Source: Hymenobacter aranciens (GTDB lineage Bacteria > Bacteroidota > Bacteroidia > Cytophagales > Hymenobacteraceae). Taken from it: a stretch of 64,000 nucleotides of DNA. The notes beneath the pieces are model-generated. The model did not search any database, had not been told where the DNA came from, and saw only the letters and a list, made by a program, of their open reading frames with translations. The stretch covers positions 62,001 to 126,000 of the forward strand of contig NZ_JAUQSY010000006.1 of assembly GCF_030580865.1 (NCBI RefSeq), in the 5' to 3' direction. A program made the position numbers and the translations under genes. Positions 1 through 8,893 of the stretch are shown here, piece after piece; the first letter of the stretch is position 1; each line of letters begins with the position of its first letter.

Positions 1-459
1 GAGCGGCAGGTTCCAGGGCGAAATGCAGCCCACCACGCCCACGGGGTGGCGCACGGTGTAGTTCACGGCCACGCCGTCCTGCACGTGGGCCTCGGTGGCG
101 AAGTGGCCGGCGGCGGTGCCGAAGAAATGGAAGTTACTGGCAGCCCGCGGAATATCCATCACCCGGGCCAAACTCAGCGGCTTGCCGTTGTCGCGGCTTT
201 CGGCCTCGGCCAGGCGCTCCAGGTTGGCGTCGATAAGGTCGGCAATGCGAACGAGCAGGCGGCCGCGGTCTTCGGCGGACAGGGCGCGCCAGGCGGGCAG
301 GGCAGCTTCGGCGGCGGCCACGGCGGCGGCCACGTCATCGGGGCCCGAGTCAGGAATGAGGCCGTACACCTGGCCGGTGGCGGGCTCCACGTTGTCGAGG
401 TAGCGGCTGGTCAGGGGTGGGACGAGCTGGCCGTTAAGGTAATTCTGAATCTGAAGCAT
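1..459 (-). CDS. Aldehyde dehydrogenase, N-terminal part (likely 2-aminomuconic 6-semialdehyde dehydrogenase)
   Basis: Only the first 153 codons are present; the gene runs off the left edge. The reading starts MLQIQNYLNGQL and continues through a typical NAD-dependent ALDH N-terminal half, with the segment VGVVGCISPWNLPL close to the edge; the Asn of PWN is the usual oxyanion-hole residue. The catalytic Cys lies outside the window. The ISPWNLPL form is characteristic of the 2-amino/2-hydroxymuconic semialdehyde dehydrogenase branch (ALDH8-like). The other kynurenine-degradation genes in this window, including ACMS decarboxylase whose product is the semialdehyde, support an assignment to 2-aminomuconate formation. 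The family call is firm; the substrate is inferred from motif and context. Confidence 0.82.
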   Translation of the reverse strand, partial: MLQIQNYLNGQLVPPLTSRYLDNVEPATGQVYGLIPDSGPDDVAAAVAAAEAALPAWRALSAEDRGRLLVRIADLIDANLERLAEAESRDNGKPLSLARVMDIPRAASNFHFFGTAAGHFATEAHVQDGVAVNYTVRHPVGVVGCISPWNLPL

Positions 460-566
460 GAGGAGGATGGCGCGACACGCCAGTAGCCCAAATGTAGTGG
501 CTGGCGCGAACATGTACCCGCTGGTTCAGTGCCGGCTATTTGCCATTTGGCTGCCAAACGCTCGTG

Positions 567-574
567 TACCTTTG
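567..574 (+). promoter_or_regulatory. Bacteroidota-type -7 promoter box
   Basis: TACCTTTG matches the Bacteroidota -7 consensus TAnnTTTG. A TTTG that could act as the -33 element lies at 546-549, 17 bases upstream. The box is 40 bases before the ATG at 615 and downstream of the more distal in-frame ATG at 540, so it favours 615 as the true start of the membrane transferase gene. Confidence 0.55.
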
Positions 575-614
575 CAGCATTACGCCTACTCCGCATAGTT
601 CATCTCGCTTCTAC

Positions 615-2519
615 ATGACTGCTTCCGAAACCTGGCAACCTACGATGCCGCGCATGCCCCGCTGGCAGGTGATTGCTCTTGCAGTGTTGGCCCAGTTGCT
701 CCTATTGGCCTCTACATTCAACAGGCTGCTATTTCATCCCGGTGATTACATAATTGTGGACCATTATGACGGTGTGAAGAGCTACTTCTCCATTGCCTCA
801 TTTTTGCAGCAGCCGCTGGGCGATGGCATGCTGTTGCACGGTCATAATTACCCATTTGGCGAATACATGTACTACACCGATAGTACCCCACTGGTGGTGG
901 CCCCCTTGCACTGGTTAGTGCAAACTGTGCCGGCGCTGGCGCCATATGGCCTCTACATCTACGACTTATTCGTTCTTTCGAGCATCGTTATCAGTTCGGC
1001 GCTGCTGGTGCTGATACTGCGGCGGCTGGCCGTACCCACTGCCCTGACGCTGCTATTGGCTGTGGCTCTACCGTGGTTGGGACCGCAGACCGTACGCCTC
1101 AACGTCGGGCACATGAGCTTGGCCTACACTCCAGCCATTCTGTTTGGCATTTTGGCCTTGCAAAAGCTGTATGACGCCTGGCGCGCAGATGCTGCATTAT
1201 GGAAACCATTCAGCTTATTGTTGTTCGGTATTGTCGTCACTTCATGGCTGCACTTCTATTACCTGCCATTGCTAGGAGGCTCCCTGGCCTTCTTTGCAAT
1301 AGTACTGCTGGCTGAGCGCCCACTACGACGGCGCTGGCGGGAACTGATAGTATGCACGGGGGTCACCCTGCTTAGCTCACTGGTGCTGACTGCGGGCCTA
1401 CTCATGCTGCTCGACCCGCTTCAAGGACAGCGCGAGACACGCAGTGGCGGTTATGATTGGATAGAATGGAAATTCCAGTTCGGAGCCTTGTTTCAAGGCT
1501 ATGTGTTCACTAAAATTCGCTTTCCATTTGAGCGCACCGCTGTAGCGCCTTACGAGTCAGCGGCATACCTGACTGGTTTTGTGTTATTTGGCCTACTAGT
1601 AGTGGCTGTGTTGCTGGCAGTGCGGCGCCTGCCAGCGGGCGCCCGCCTGCCTCGTCTGGCGGCCGACGACAATGCCCGCTTCCTGCTTTATCTGCTCCTT
1701 GCCAGTTTGCCATTGGCATTCATTGCGCTGGGTGAGAATATAGAGCTGGATGGCGGAGCGTATGTGATTCATAATTACCTGAATGTATTTCGCTGGCTGC
1801 ACAAGGTTACCGACCGGGTAACCCAGTTTCGGGCACTTGGCCGCTTTATCTGGCCGTTCTGGTGGGCGGTAGTGCTGGGCTTTAGCTGGTATGTGGCGCG
1901 CTGGTGGCGTCTGGGGGGCTTGCGCTGGGTACTGCTGGCGCTGTGCGTCATCCTGGTAGTAGACACCCTCAATGCCAGGCATTTTTATCATACTGTACCT
2001 CAAAAAGACAACCTGTTTGCCTTTGGGCCGCGGTCTGAACCCGTTCGCCAGCTACTACAGCAGGTGGATAGCCACCGCTACCAGGCCCTGCTGCCATTAC
2101 CCTACTATCACAGCGGCACCGATGCGCGGGAAGGAGTCATCAATCTCATCGTGGACCCCGACGACCCGCACTGCAACGTTACTTACCAGCTATCGATATT
2201 TTCGAACTTGCCGCTGATGTCACACAAGGCTACCCGGGCCATTACGGAACAGGCGCAAGCACTGTACTCTATGTTCCGCCCTGGTGGCCCCGACCCAGCG
2301 TTTCTGGCCCGTCTCGATACACGTCCGATACTAGTATTCCTCGATACGGCCTATTACGATGGCCGCAATAATTACTACCGTGACTTGCTCAAGCCCGAAG
2401 AGCGACCTGAGATGCGAGCTATTTTCGAGCGAGGTCCCGACTTTATCCGGGAGCAGCAGATGCGCCGTCTTGCTCACCAAGGCAGTTGGTCGCTTTATGA
2501 GTGGCAGCCGCGACACTAA
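615..2519 (+). CDS. Multi-spanning GT-C-like membrane glycosyltransferase, putative
   Basis: A 634-residue integral membrane protein with about 10-12 hydrophobic helices, beginning near residue 15, and a soluble C-terminal part from roughly residue 455. The first periplasmic loop carries the acidic stretch DHYDGVKSYFSIASF followed by HGHNYPFGEYMYYTDSTP, which fits the loop-1 catalytic Asp layout of GT-C sugar transferases that use polyprenyl-phosphate sugars. No named family is certain. The ATG at 615 is chosen because a TAnnTTTG promoter box lies at 567-574. A jelly-roll lipoprotein gene follows after 62 bases in the same direction. Local GC is about 50 percent in a sampled line, well below the kynureninase gene, so this may be acquired DNA. 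Membrane protein is certain; sugar transfer is inferred. Confidence 0.7.
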   Translation: MTASETWQPTMPRMPRWQVIALAVLAQLLLLASTFNRLLFHPGDYIIVDHYDGVKSYFSIASFLQQPLGDGMLLHGHNYPFGEYMYYTDSTPLVVAPLHWLVQTVPALAPYGLYIYDLFVLSSIVISSALLVLILRRLAVPTALTLLLAVALPWLGPQTVRLNVGHMSLAYTPAILFGILALQKLYDAWRADAALWKPFSLLLFGIVVTSWLHFYYLPLLGGSLAFFAIVLLAERPLRRRWRELIVCTGVTLLSSLVLTAGLLMLLDPLQGQRETRSGGYDWIEWKFQFGALFQGYVFTKIRFPFERTAVAPYESAAYLTGFVLFGLLVVAVLLAVRRLPAGARLPRLAADDNARFLLYLLLASLPLAFIALGENIELDGGAYVIHNYLNVFRWLHKVTDRVTQFRALGRFIWPFWWAVVLGFSWYVARWWRLGGLRWVLLALCVILVVDTLNARHFYHTVPQKDNLFAFGPRSEPVRQLLQQVDSHRYQALLPLPYYHSGTDAREGVINLIVDPDDPHCNVTYQLSIFSNLPLMSHKATRAITEQAQALYSMFRPGGPDPAFLARLDTRPILVFLDTAYYDGRNNYYRDLLKPEERPEMRAIFERGPDFIREQQMRRLAHQGSWSLYEWQPRH

Positions 2520-2581
2520 GCCAGAAATTAAGCGGGCCGTTGGCTGTTCCCTTGTAATTTTACGCCCTATCCCGATTACTA

Positions 2582-3118
2582 ATGAAAGTTTGTTTTTCCC
2601 TTCTTATCGCAGCCGTAGTAGTAGCTGGCTGTAGCTCCGACCGCAATAGTCCAAACTCGAAGACGGTCATGCAAAACGACTTTGAAGGCATGAGCGGCTG
2701 GTTTCCAGATGCTCAGCTCGCCTCAATCAGCCACGATGTGGCGCACTCTGGGCGCTACTCCCTCCGAGCGGGCGCAGGTAACGAATACAGCTTATCGTAC
2801 AAAGGAGCCCTGCGCCAGATATTCGAAACCCGGCCGGCCAAAATCAAGGTATCGGGCTGGGGTTTCCTATCGACGCCCGATGCCAAAGGCACGCTGGTAG
2901 TCGCCATCAACGACCCTCTGGCGCCTGAGGGCGAGCCGCTACTCTGGGCCGGACTCGATTTGGCTGAAGCGGTGAAGAGCCCCAATAAATGGGTTGAAGT
3001 AAGCAAGACTATCGAGTTGCCAGCTACCGCCACGCCCGAAAGTGTGCTTACGATATACCTGTGGGGTAACAGCGGCCAGCCTGTTTATCTGGATGATATC
3101 CAGTTGGAGAAGGAATAG
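2582..3118 (+). CDS. Small jelly-roll-like lipoprotein, paralogue 1
   Basis: A 178-residue exported lipoprotein. The signal peptide MKVCFSLLIAAVVVAGC ends in the lipobox VAGC with Cys17 as the lipidation site; Ser at +2 suggests the outer membrane. The mature part reads like one beta-jelly-roll domain (carbohydrate-binding-module-like), with conserved landmarks FEGMSGW, AHSGRYSL, NKWVEVSKTI, LTIYLWG and a final VYLDDIQLE. The same landmarks recur in the lipoproteins at 8894, 9486 and 13586. It lies directly downstream of a GT-C-like membrane transferase, so a role in the same surface-glycan process is inferred. No enzyme motif is visible. Fold and ligand are unproven. Confidence 0.75.
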   Translation: MKVCFSLLIAAVVVAGCSSDRNSPNSKTVMQNDFEGMSGWFPDAQLASISHDVAHSGRYSLRAGAGNEYSLSYKGALRQIFETRPAKIKVSGWGFLSTPDAKGTLVVAINDPLAPEGEPLLWAGLDLAEAVKSPNKWVEVSKTIELPATATPESVLTIYLWGNSGQPVYLDDIQLEKE

Positions 3119-3124
3119 GCTCAC

Positions 3125-3883
3125 TTAACGGGGTTTCTGCGCCAGCGCAAACACGCTCACGCCCAGCGACAGACTGAGAAAGCGCAGCATACGATTTTCG
3201 AGCTTCACCCAATTCAATGTCAGGCTGTTGACCGGGCCAGCAAAGTGCTTCAGGTCGCCGGTGGAACCGGCCTCGCTTTTGGTGGGCACGAGGCCGCCCA
3301 GTAGGCGCTTGCCCAGGCGCAAGGCAGCCGTAGGAAAGTACACCGCCGTGTTTCAGAAAGAGCTACGCTCGATGCGCAAGCCTTGCTGCTCGAGGACCGT
3401 GCAAAGCCCCTGGCGCGAGTAGCGGCGGAAGTGGTGGTTCACTACGTCGTGCTCGCTCCAGAGGTAGGTGTGGGCGGGCACAAACACCAGCAGCCAGCCG
3501 CCGGGCTTCAGCACGCGCACCCATTCGTCCAGGGCGCATTGCTCATCTTCAATGTGTTCCAGCACATCAGAGGCAATTACCAGGTCGAAGCGGTTGTCGG
3601 CAAATTGCAGGTTAGCGCCATCCATTACCGACACGTTAGCCATGACGCAGGCCTGGGCCAGTTCGATGGCCGGCGCGCTTACGTTGATACCCGTCAGGTC
3701 GGTGTATCCTACGGTGCGCAGGCGCTGCAGCAGCGGGCCGCCCGAGCAGCCGATTTCCAGCACAGTGGCCGTGGGAGGCAGTTGAAGCTGCCTCACCAGG
3801 CCGTAAACCGCATCGCGGCGGCTGGCAAACCACCAGTACTATTCTTCAAGCTGATGATAACTAGCTTCGTAAGCCAGGTTCAT
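3125..3883 (-). pseudogene. Class I SAM methyltransferase interrupted by two in-frame stop codons
   Basis: One uninterrupted frame of 253 codons encodes a small SAM-dependent methyltransferase of the type found in glycan clusters: start MNLAYEASYHQLEE, a YWWF motif, the SAM-binding VLEIGCSGGP, the acidic motif VSVMDGAN, ASDVLEHIED, and LKPGGWLLVFVPAH. Two codons are stops: TAG at 3839-3841 (codon 15, just before YWWF) and TGA at 3350-3352 (codon 178, where relatives have the Trp of a WNT..FP motif, so TGG to TGA fits). No frameshift or deletion is seen, so the loss is recent, or the stops are read through or sequencing errors. It lies 20 bases downstream of the GT2 gene at 3904 in the same direction and was probably its operon partner. 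Confidence 0.78.
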
Positions 3884-3903
3884 AAGGCAGTAAAAACACG
3901 CGT

Positions 3904-4854
3904 TTATGCGCCAGGATTGGTTTCCGAATGCGGCGGCAAGTTGGTGTCAGCCACGAAATACAGCGGCCGCTGGCGCACATTGGCCGACAGGCGGGCCAGG
4001 TACTCCCCAATGACGCCAACGGCAATCAACTGCACTCCTCCCAGAAATAAAATACTGACCATCAACGAAGCCCAGCCCGGTTCGTAGCTGTGCGAAATGA
4101 AGCGCGAATACAGCGTGTAAAGCATTACTACGAACGCAATGCCTGACACGGCAAAGCCCATGAGCGTGGCCCCTTTCAGCGGCGCATCCGAGAAAGCCGT
4201 GATGCCGTCGAGGGCCAGGCGAATCATCTTGCGATAGGTGTAGCCGGTTTCGCCACCGGCGCGCTCGGCGCGGTCGTACTCCACAAAAGTCTGCCGGTAG
4301 CCAATCCAGGAAATCTGGCCCCGCAGAAATTTATTTTGCTCGGGCATACGCCGCAGGCCCTCCACTACCTTCCGCGAAATGATACGGAAGTCGCCAGTAT
4401 CGACGGGAATAGAAACGTTGGTAATACTGGCCAGAATCCGATAGAATAAGCGGGCAGTCAGCTTTTTGGCCGCGCTTTCACCCTGTCGCGAGCGGCGCCG
4501 GGCATACACAACCTCGTAGCCCTCGCGCATTTTCTGGTAGAGTTCCGGAATGAGCTCCGGCGGGTCCTGCAGGTCGGCATCGATGATGACGACGGCCTCA
4601 CCGGCGGCCCGGTCGAGGCCAGCCGTGACGGCAATCTGGTGGCCGAAGTTGCGGCTTAGGTCGATGTAGCGCACCCGCTCGTCGCGGGCGGCCAGCAGGT
4701 GCAACAGGTGCAACGACTGGTCACGCGAGCCGTCGTTGATAAAAATAAACTCGAAGCTCACCCGCATGCTTTCCAGCACGCCCAGCAGGCGGGTATAAAG
4801 GGCGTCGATATTTGCCTCTTCGTTGTAAATGGGGATGATAATTGAGAAATCCAT
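3904..4854 (-). CDS. GT2 polyprenyl-phosphate sugar transferase with two C-terminal membrane helices (GtrB/DPM1-like)
   Basis: A 316-residue protein. The N-terminal GT-A domain starts MDFSIIIPIYNEE, has NDGSRD near 40-45, the NFGHQ motif at 69-73 and the metal-binding DADLQDP with Asp92/Asp94. Two C-terminal transmembrane segments lie around 232-255 and 267-290. This is the architecture of GtrB and related enzymes that load a sugar from a nucleotide donor onto undecaprenyl phosphate at the inner face of the membrane, making the donor used by GT-C enzymes. ATG 4854 is preferred over an ATG 45 bases upstream because it begins the GT-A strand directly. The broken methyltransferase follows after 20 bases; the paralogue at 5555 lies upstream. 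The sugar cannot be told from sequence. Confidence 0.88.
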   Translation of the reverse strand: MDFSIIIPIYNEEANIDALYTRLLGVLESMRVSFEFIFINDGSRDQSLHLLHLLAARDERVRYIDLSRNFGHQIAVTAGLDRAAGEAVVIIDADLQDPPELIPELYQKMREGYEVVYARRRSRQGESAAKKLTARLFYRILASITNVSIPVDTGDFRIISRKVVEGLRRMPEQNKFLRGQISWIGYRQTFVEYDRAERAGGETGYTYRKMIRLALDGITAFSDAPLKGATLMGFAVSGIAFVVMLYTLYSRFISHSYEPGWASLMVSILFLGGVQLIAVGVIGEYLARLSANVRQRPLYFVADTNLPPHSETNPGA

Positions 4855-5554
4855 AGCGGAAAAATAAGGCCTTGGCAAGAAGTATGGTGGCAGCGACAAG
4901 GCGTTACCCTGCTAAAAATCAGGACCTGGAAAGCAATAACATTTTTTGGCAGTGATTATTCCATTGCAATTCTACCACCCGCAGGGGCGTATTGAGCGGG
5001 GCGTAATACGCGGGGGCACACAATGAAGCGTTTAAGAATTGTGTTTGGTGCTTCTTTTCGCAAAAAAAGGGGGATAAACGCGGGCGAAATGCGAGCAAGT
5101 ACTGTATCCTAGTTTCATAACGCACAAGTAAGGTTCTGAAACTGTTAAGCCAAGCATTAATGTGCCTGATAACGCACTGACGCAGAATAATTCGCTATCA
5201 AACCACGTATCGTCATCGATTTGCCAGCAGGTAGCACGCAACTTGTGGGCAATACTGGCTTGGATACGGTGGGCTGTGCGTAAATGGTTAAAATTCATTT
5301 CATAAAAAAATATATAAACCATTTTTAAAACAGAACACTAACTCGATTCAACATGCCTTTATCATAAGGCAAAAAGGTGATGGGCGCATCTCAAACTTCG
5401 CTCAATTTTGGAATTCCTTTATTACTTCCTAAACGGCTTCAAAAGCTATTCTGGATACTGTCTCAGGTTACGGCTGCGGCAATACATATGGAAAAAAAAA
5501 TTTAAAAAAATACACATCTTCATAAATTATTTTACTCACCAAAAAAACAACTAC
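4855..5554. other. 700-base spacer without a recognisable gene, partly AT-rich
   Basis: No credible coding frame is seen between the two GT2 genes. The part around 5290-5560 is strikingly rich in A and T runs compared with the rest of the window, for example the poly-A/T tracts near 5300 and 5490-5530. Short open frames on the minus strand at 4919-5322 have no recognisable motif. It could be the scar of a lost gene or a regulatory leader for the GT2 gene at 3904, whose start lies at its left end. Confidence 0.5.
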
Positions 5555-6526
5555 CTATTCGCTACTGGTAGTGCGGCGACGGCGCCCAAGCGGGAGCAAA
5601 CCTGCATCAGTTTCGCGCACCAGATAAGGCGGACGGGCTTTCGACTGTACGAACAGCCGGCCGAGGTATTCACCCATGATACCCAGCACCAGCAGTTGAA
5701 TACCGCCAATGAAGAGCACACTCACCAATACCGACGTCCAACCGGCAATAGCCTGTGTGGTGAAAAATGCAATATATAACGCATACAGCGCATAAAGAAA
5801 AGCTAGTCCCGATACAACTGCGCCCGCCAACGTGGCAAAGTGCAGTGGTCGTACGCTAAAGGAAGTGATACCGCTCAGAGCCAGTTGCACCATCTTACGC
5901 AGGGTATATTTGGTAGCTCCTCGGAAGCGCGGCTCGGGTGTATATTCCACTTTCTTTTGGCGGAAACCTACCCAATGCACAAAGCCCCGCAGAAATAGCT
6001 CCACGTCGGGACTAGCCTGAATAACTTCTGCTACCCGACGGTCGATGAGACGGTAATCCGCCGTGCCTGGTTCAAAATCCACGCTCGACAATCCATTCAT
6101 CAATTGGTAAAATGCATTGGATGTCCGACGCTTAAACCATGACAATTGCTGGTCTTCCTGCCGTTGCGTATACACTATGTCGTAGCCTTCCTGCCAGTAG
6201 GCCAGCAAGGTTGGAATCAGACGAGGAGGGTGTTGCAAATCGGCGTCGAGCGAAATAATGCAGTCGCCCGAGGCATAATCAATTCCTGCCCGCAAGGCGC
6301 TCTGATGGCCAAAATTGCGCGACAGCAATACATAATGAATATCGGGGTCAGTAGCACGTAGTTCACGTAACACCCGCTGCGTGTCATCGCGTGAACCATC
6401 ATCAACAAAAATCAGCTCCCGCTCATAGCCGTTTGGGAGGTTTTCCTTAATTCGATGGGCAACTTCTAGTAGGTTCTCTTCCTCGTTGTAGGCAGGAATA
6501 ACGACTGATATTTTCACAAATGACAC
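5555..6526 (-). CDS. GT2 polyprenyl-phosphate sugar transferase with two C-terminal membrane helices, paralogue
   Basis: A 323-residue protein of the same architecture as the product of 3904-4854: GT-A core starting VKISVVIPAYNEEEN, VDDGSRDD at 41-48, NFGHQ at 71-75, metal-binding DADLQHP with Asp94/Asp96, then two transmembrane helices near 230-255 and 265-290. It should load a sugar onto undecaprenyl phosphate for use by the GT-C-like proteins nearby. No ATG is in frame near the 5' end; GTG at 6526 is chosen, with a second GTG three codons later as alternative. The tail RPPYLVRETDAGLLPLGRR is polar. A decayed third copy lies just upstream at 6608-6859, pointing to local GT2 duplication. Confidence 0.87.
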   Translation of the reverse strand: MSFVKISVVIPAYNEEENLLEVAHRIKENLPNGYERELIFVDDGSRDDTQRVLRELRATDPDIHYVLLSRNFGHQSALRAGIDYASGDCIISLDADLQHPPRLIPTLLAYWQEGYDIVYTQRQEDQQLSWFKRRTSNAFYQLMNGLSSVDFEPGTADYRLIDRRVAEVIQASPDVELFLRGFVHWVGFRQKKVEYTPEPRFRGATKYTLRKMVQLALSGITSFSVRPLHFATLAGAVVSGLAFLYALYALYIAFFTTQAIAGWTSVLVSVLFIGGIQLLVLGIMGEYLGRLFVQSKARPPYLVRETDAGLLPLGRRRRTTSSE

Positions 6527-6607
6527 TGATTGTTACATGATGCCGCGCACAAACCCGGCCCAGCCGCAAAGGTCGGGGGAAAAGCGGAAATGACGTCTGG
6601 CAGTCTA

Positions 6608-6859
6608 AATGTAATGGCAAGTACTGACCATCAGCAAAGTCTGACCCAACTCGTAGTTGTGCAAAATAAAGCGCGAGCATAGTGCACCGAGCATCACCAA
6701 AAACACGATACCCGGCCCGGCAAAGGCCATACGCGTGGCGGAATTTAACACAAGCCACAGGCTTGGACTGCGAGCAAACTTTATGTGTGACGTACAACAC
6801 GGAGCCGCTGGCATAGAGTAGATGCCATACTTTTGTAGCCTGTAACCTGTCCGACCGCT
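6608..6859 (-). pseudogene. Decayed remnant of a GT2 sugar transferase (C-terminal region)
   Basis: In the minus frame ending at the stop at 6605-6607, the segment ATRMAFAGPGIVFLVMLGAL and what follows (through SRFILHNYELG and LLMVS) aligns without gaps with the first C-terminal membrane helix of the GT2 at 3904-4854 (ATLMGFAVSGIAFVVMLYTL): 24 of 40 residues by my count are identical. Upstream, SGRTGYRLQKYG corresponds to GGETGYTYRKMI of the intact protein. The catalytic GT-A domain is missing and the frame stops right after the match, before the second helix. It sits immediately upstream of the intact paralogue in the same orientation, so it is probably a relic of a tandem duplication. Confidence 0.65.
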
Positions 6860-7280
6860 TTTCTGATACTCTGAACACTGTTTTGTTTTTACTTCTTCCC
6901 GCTTTTGGTTGTCTGGCAAAAATTTCTTGGCCATATCATTGGAGAAGTCTGGTGTTCAAGCGCGCTGGCTGCTTCGAGGCAGGCCTCCTGCCCGAAGCGT
7001 TACTGCTGACGGTTGCTATCTATATTTCTCATGGCGGTGGCACGGTGCCCGCCCTTTTCAGCTTCGCTTCCCTTCGTGAGCTATTATTACCGGCTGCGCT
7101 ACTTCGCCCCCTTACCAATCTGGTGAAAGTATCAGAATCACCTATTAATGACAGCTCTTATCAAAACGACCTTAAGCCTGTGCCGAAGCAAAATGGATGG
7201 CGCTACGCGGCCTTATCCAGCGAATGAACCTGCAGTTGACATCGCTCTGATTTAAAATTTCGATTCTTCACCCTTCTCGC
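6860..7280. other. Spacer with no supportable gene
   Basis: About 420 bases between the GT2 remnant and the next membrane transferase. A plus-strand open frame at 6883-7227 has no signal peptide, motif or repeat I recognise and overlaps the remnant, so I do not call it. It may contain further decayed sequence of the lost GT2 N-terminal part, but I cannot align it by eye. Confidence 0.4.
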
Positions 7281-8864
7281 TTGAATTCATCTTCCTCCAT
7301 CGCCTCAACACCGTACCAGCGCCTGCTTAGCCGGCCGCACCATTTGGCTGCTGCGTTACTGTTGACCGGGGTCGCAGCGGTGTACTACCTACCTTTCCTG
7401 CACGAGCTCCCGACAGCTATCCACACTTGGGCACAATCAGACCGTTTTTCGCTGGCGCTCAATTTTTATGATTACGGTTTTCATTTTCTGACGCCGCGTA
7501 CCTCGTCGCTCACTTCTATTGGTGGCGTGACGGGCGTCGAGTTTCCCCTGCAGGCGTATCTGGCGGCGCTGGGCGGGCTGGTATTCGGGCGGGATAATAT
7601 CGTGGCCGTGTTCCGGGGCCTTGACGTAGTTATGACGGTGCTGGGCTTCTTCTACATGTTCCGGCTTATTTATGAGCGAACCGGGCATTTTGTGGCCGGG
7701 CTAGTACCAGCGGCTTTTCTACTGGCTTCGCCGTTTTTTGCCTTCTATGCGGGCAGCTTTTTACCCGACCCGTTCAGCCTTAGTCTCAGCTTTATTGCCT
7801 ACTTCTACTGGTTGCGGTTTTTCGACCAGCGTCAGTTTTCAGACCTGCGGCGGGCATTGCTTTTACTAGCACTGGCTGGCCTTATTAAAACAACTACTGC
7901 TTTGCTATTTGGCTCAGTAGTGGGCATCACCGTGCTGTGGGCTTATTTCGACCCCACCCTGCTGCTGCCACGGGAGCGTTGGCAGTTGCTGGTTTGGGCC
8001 GGCTTGGGCTTGGGTGTAATTGGCTACTTCTTCCTACACAATCAACAGTTGAATGAAATATACCACTCGGGGCAGTTTCGGGCCTCAACCAACCCGGTGC
8101 AAGACCCCGAAACGTGGCACGAACTGCAACAATCGGTGCGGCGCTACTGGTGGCTGGAGTACGCTACCCGTACGCACTATCGCATACTGGCCGTATGCGC
8201 CGTACTATTACTGGGCTTCGCCCGGCCAAACCTACGTCGCTACTTACCCCTCACGCTGCTGCTGCTAGCCTCGGTGGCAGTGGCAGGCGTTTTCGTGCTG
8301 GTGATGGGCAGCGGCCTCAGTATTCACGATTACCACTGGATTTGTTCATTCGTGCCGCCAGCGCTCCTGCTATTATTGCTGGGGCTACTGAATTTAAGCC
8401 AGTACACCGGCCGAATTCGCCACGCTACTACCCTGCTTTTCGCCGCACTAACAATCTTTCTGATAGTTATTGGCTATAAGCGGCTGAACCGCCGGATGAG
8501 CGATGACTACCTTCCCTTATCGCAGTACTATACCCATCAATGGATGCGCGGCGGGGCTGCCGAAATGCAACAAGCCCGCGTACCGACCACGGCCAACGTG
8601 CTATATGTGGCCGACGCCGTTAACGTAGCGCAAGTGTACTTCGACCGGCGAGGCATTTCCTGGGAGCCGGCCGATGTAGGTGCCGTGCCGGTTGATGATT
8701 ACCTGAACATGATGGCGGCCGACAGCCTCGATTATCTGGTGTTTTCGCCCACTGACTTTAACCGGCTGGCCCCGCAACAGGCCGCCTTAGCGGCAGCCTT
8801 CGAAACGATAGGCCAGCGCCCGGCCGTAATTCTTCGCCGCCGCGACCGCCAACGCCCGTGGTAA
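7281..8864 (+). CDS. GT39/ArnT-like membrane glycosyltransferase, putative
   Basis: A 527-residue integral membrane protein with about 10-11 helices and a short soluble C-terminal region after about residue 400. After the first helix comes the loop HELPTAIHTWAQSDRFSLAL; the acidic Asp-Arg pair there is the loop-1 catalytic position of dolichyl/undecaprenyl-phosphate sugar transferases of the PMT/ArnT (GT-C) group. The next loop, FLTPRTSSLTSIGGVTGVEFP, is typical of Bacteroidota members. No ATG is near the 5' end, so TTG 7281 is taken as start. Two jelly-roll lipoproteins follow at 8894 and 9486 in one apparent operon. The expected donor would be a polyprenyl-phosphate sugar made by the GT2 enzymes nearby; the acceptor is unknown. 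Confidence 0.78.
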   Translation: MNSSSSIASTPYQRLLSRPHHLAAALLLTGVAAVYYLPFLHELPTAIHTWAQSDRFSLALNFYDYGFHFLTPRTSSLTSIGGVTGVEFPLQAYLAALGGLVFGRDNIVAVFRGLDVVMTVLGFFYMFRLIYERTGHFVAGLVPAAFLLASPFFAFYAGSFLPDPFSLSLSFIAYFYWLRFFDQRQFSDLRRALLLLALAGLIKTTTALLFGSVVGITVLWAYFDPTLLLPRERWQLLVWAGLGLGVIGYFFLHNQQLNEIYHSGQFRASTNPVQDPETWHELQQSVRRYWWLEYATRTHYRILAVCAVLLLGFARPNLRRYLPLTLLLLASVAVAGVFVLVMGSGLSIHDYHWICSFVPPALLLLLLGLLNLSQYTGRIRHATTLLFAALTIFLIVIGYKRLNRRMSDDYLPLSQYYTHQWMRGGAAEMQQARVPTTANVLYVADAVNVAQVYFDRRGISWEPADVGAVPVDDYLNMMAADSLDYLVFSPTDFNRLAPQQAALAAAFETIGQRPAVILRRRDRQRPW

Positions 8865-8893
8865 CCTTTCCTATTCCTTATTCTACGACCAAT

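Noticed and set aside
540-614. ATG 540 as start of the first membrane transferase
   Set aside because: It lies upstream of the probable promoter box at 567-574 and adds a non-membrane leader.
4919-5322. Short minus-strand open frames in the AT-rich spacer
   Set aside because: No motif, no membrane or signal region, and mutually overlapping.
6883-7227. Plus-strand open frame of 114 codons before the GT39-like gene
   Set aside because: No recognisable domain and it overlaps the opposite-strand GT2 remnant.
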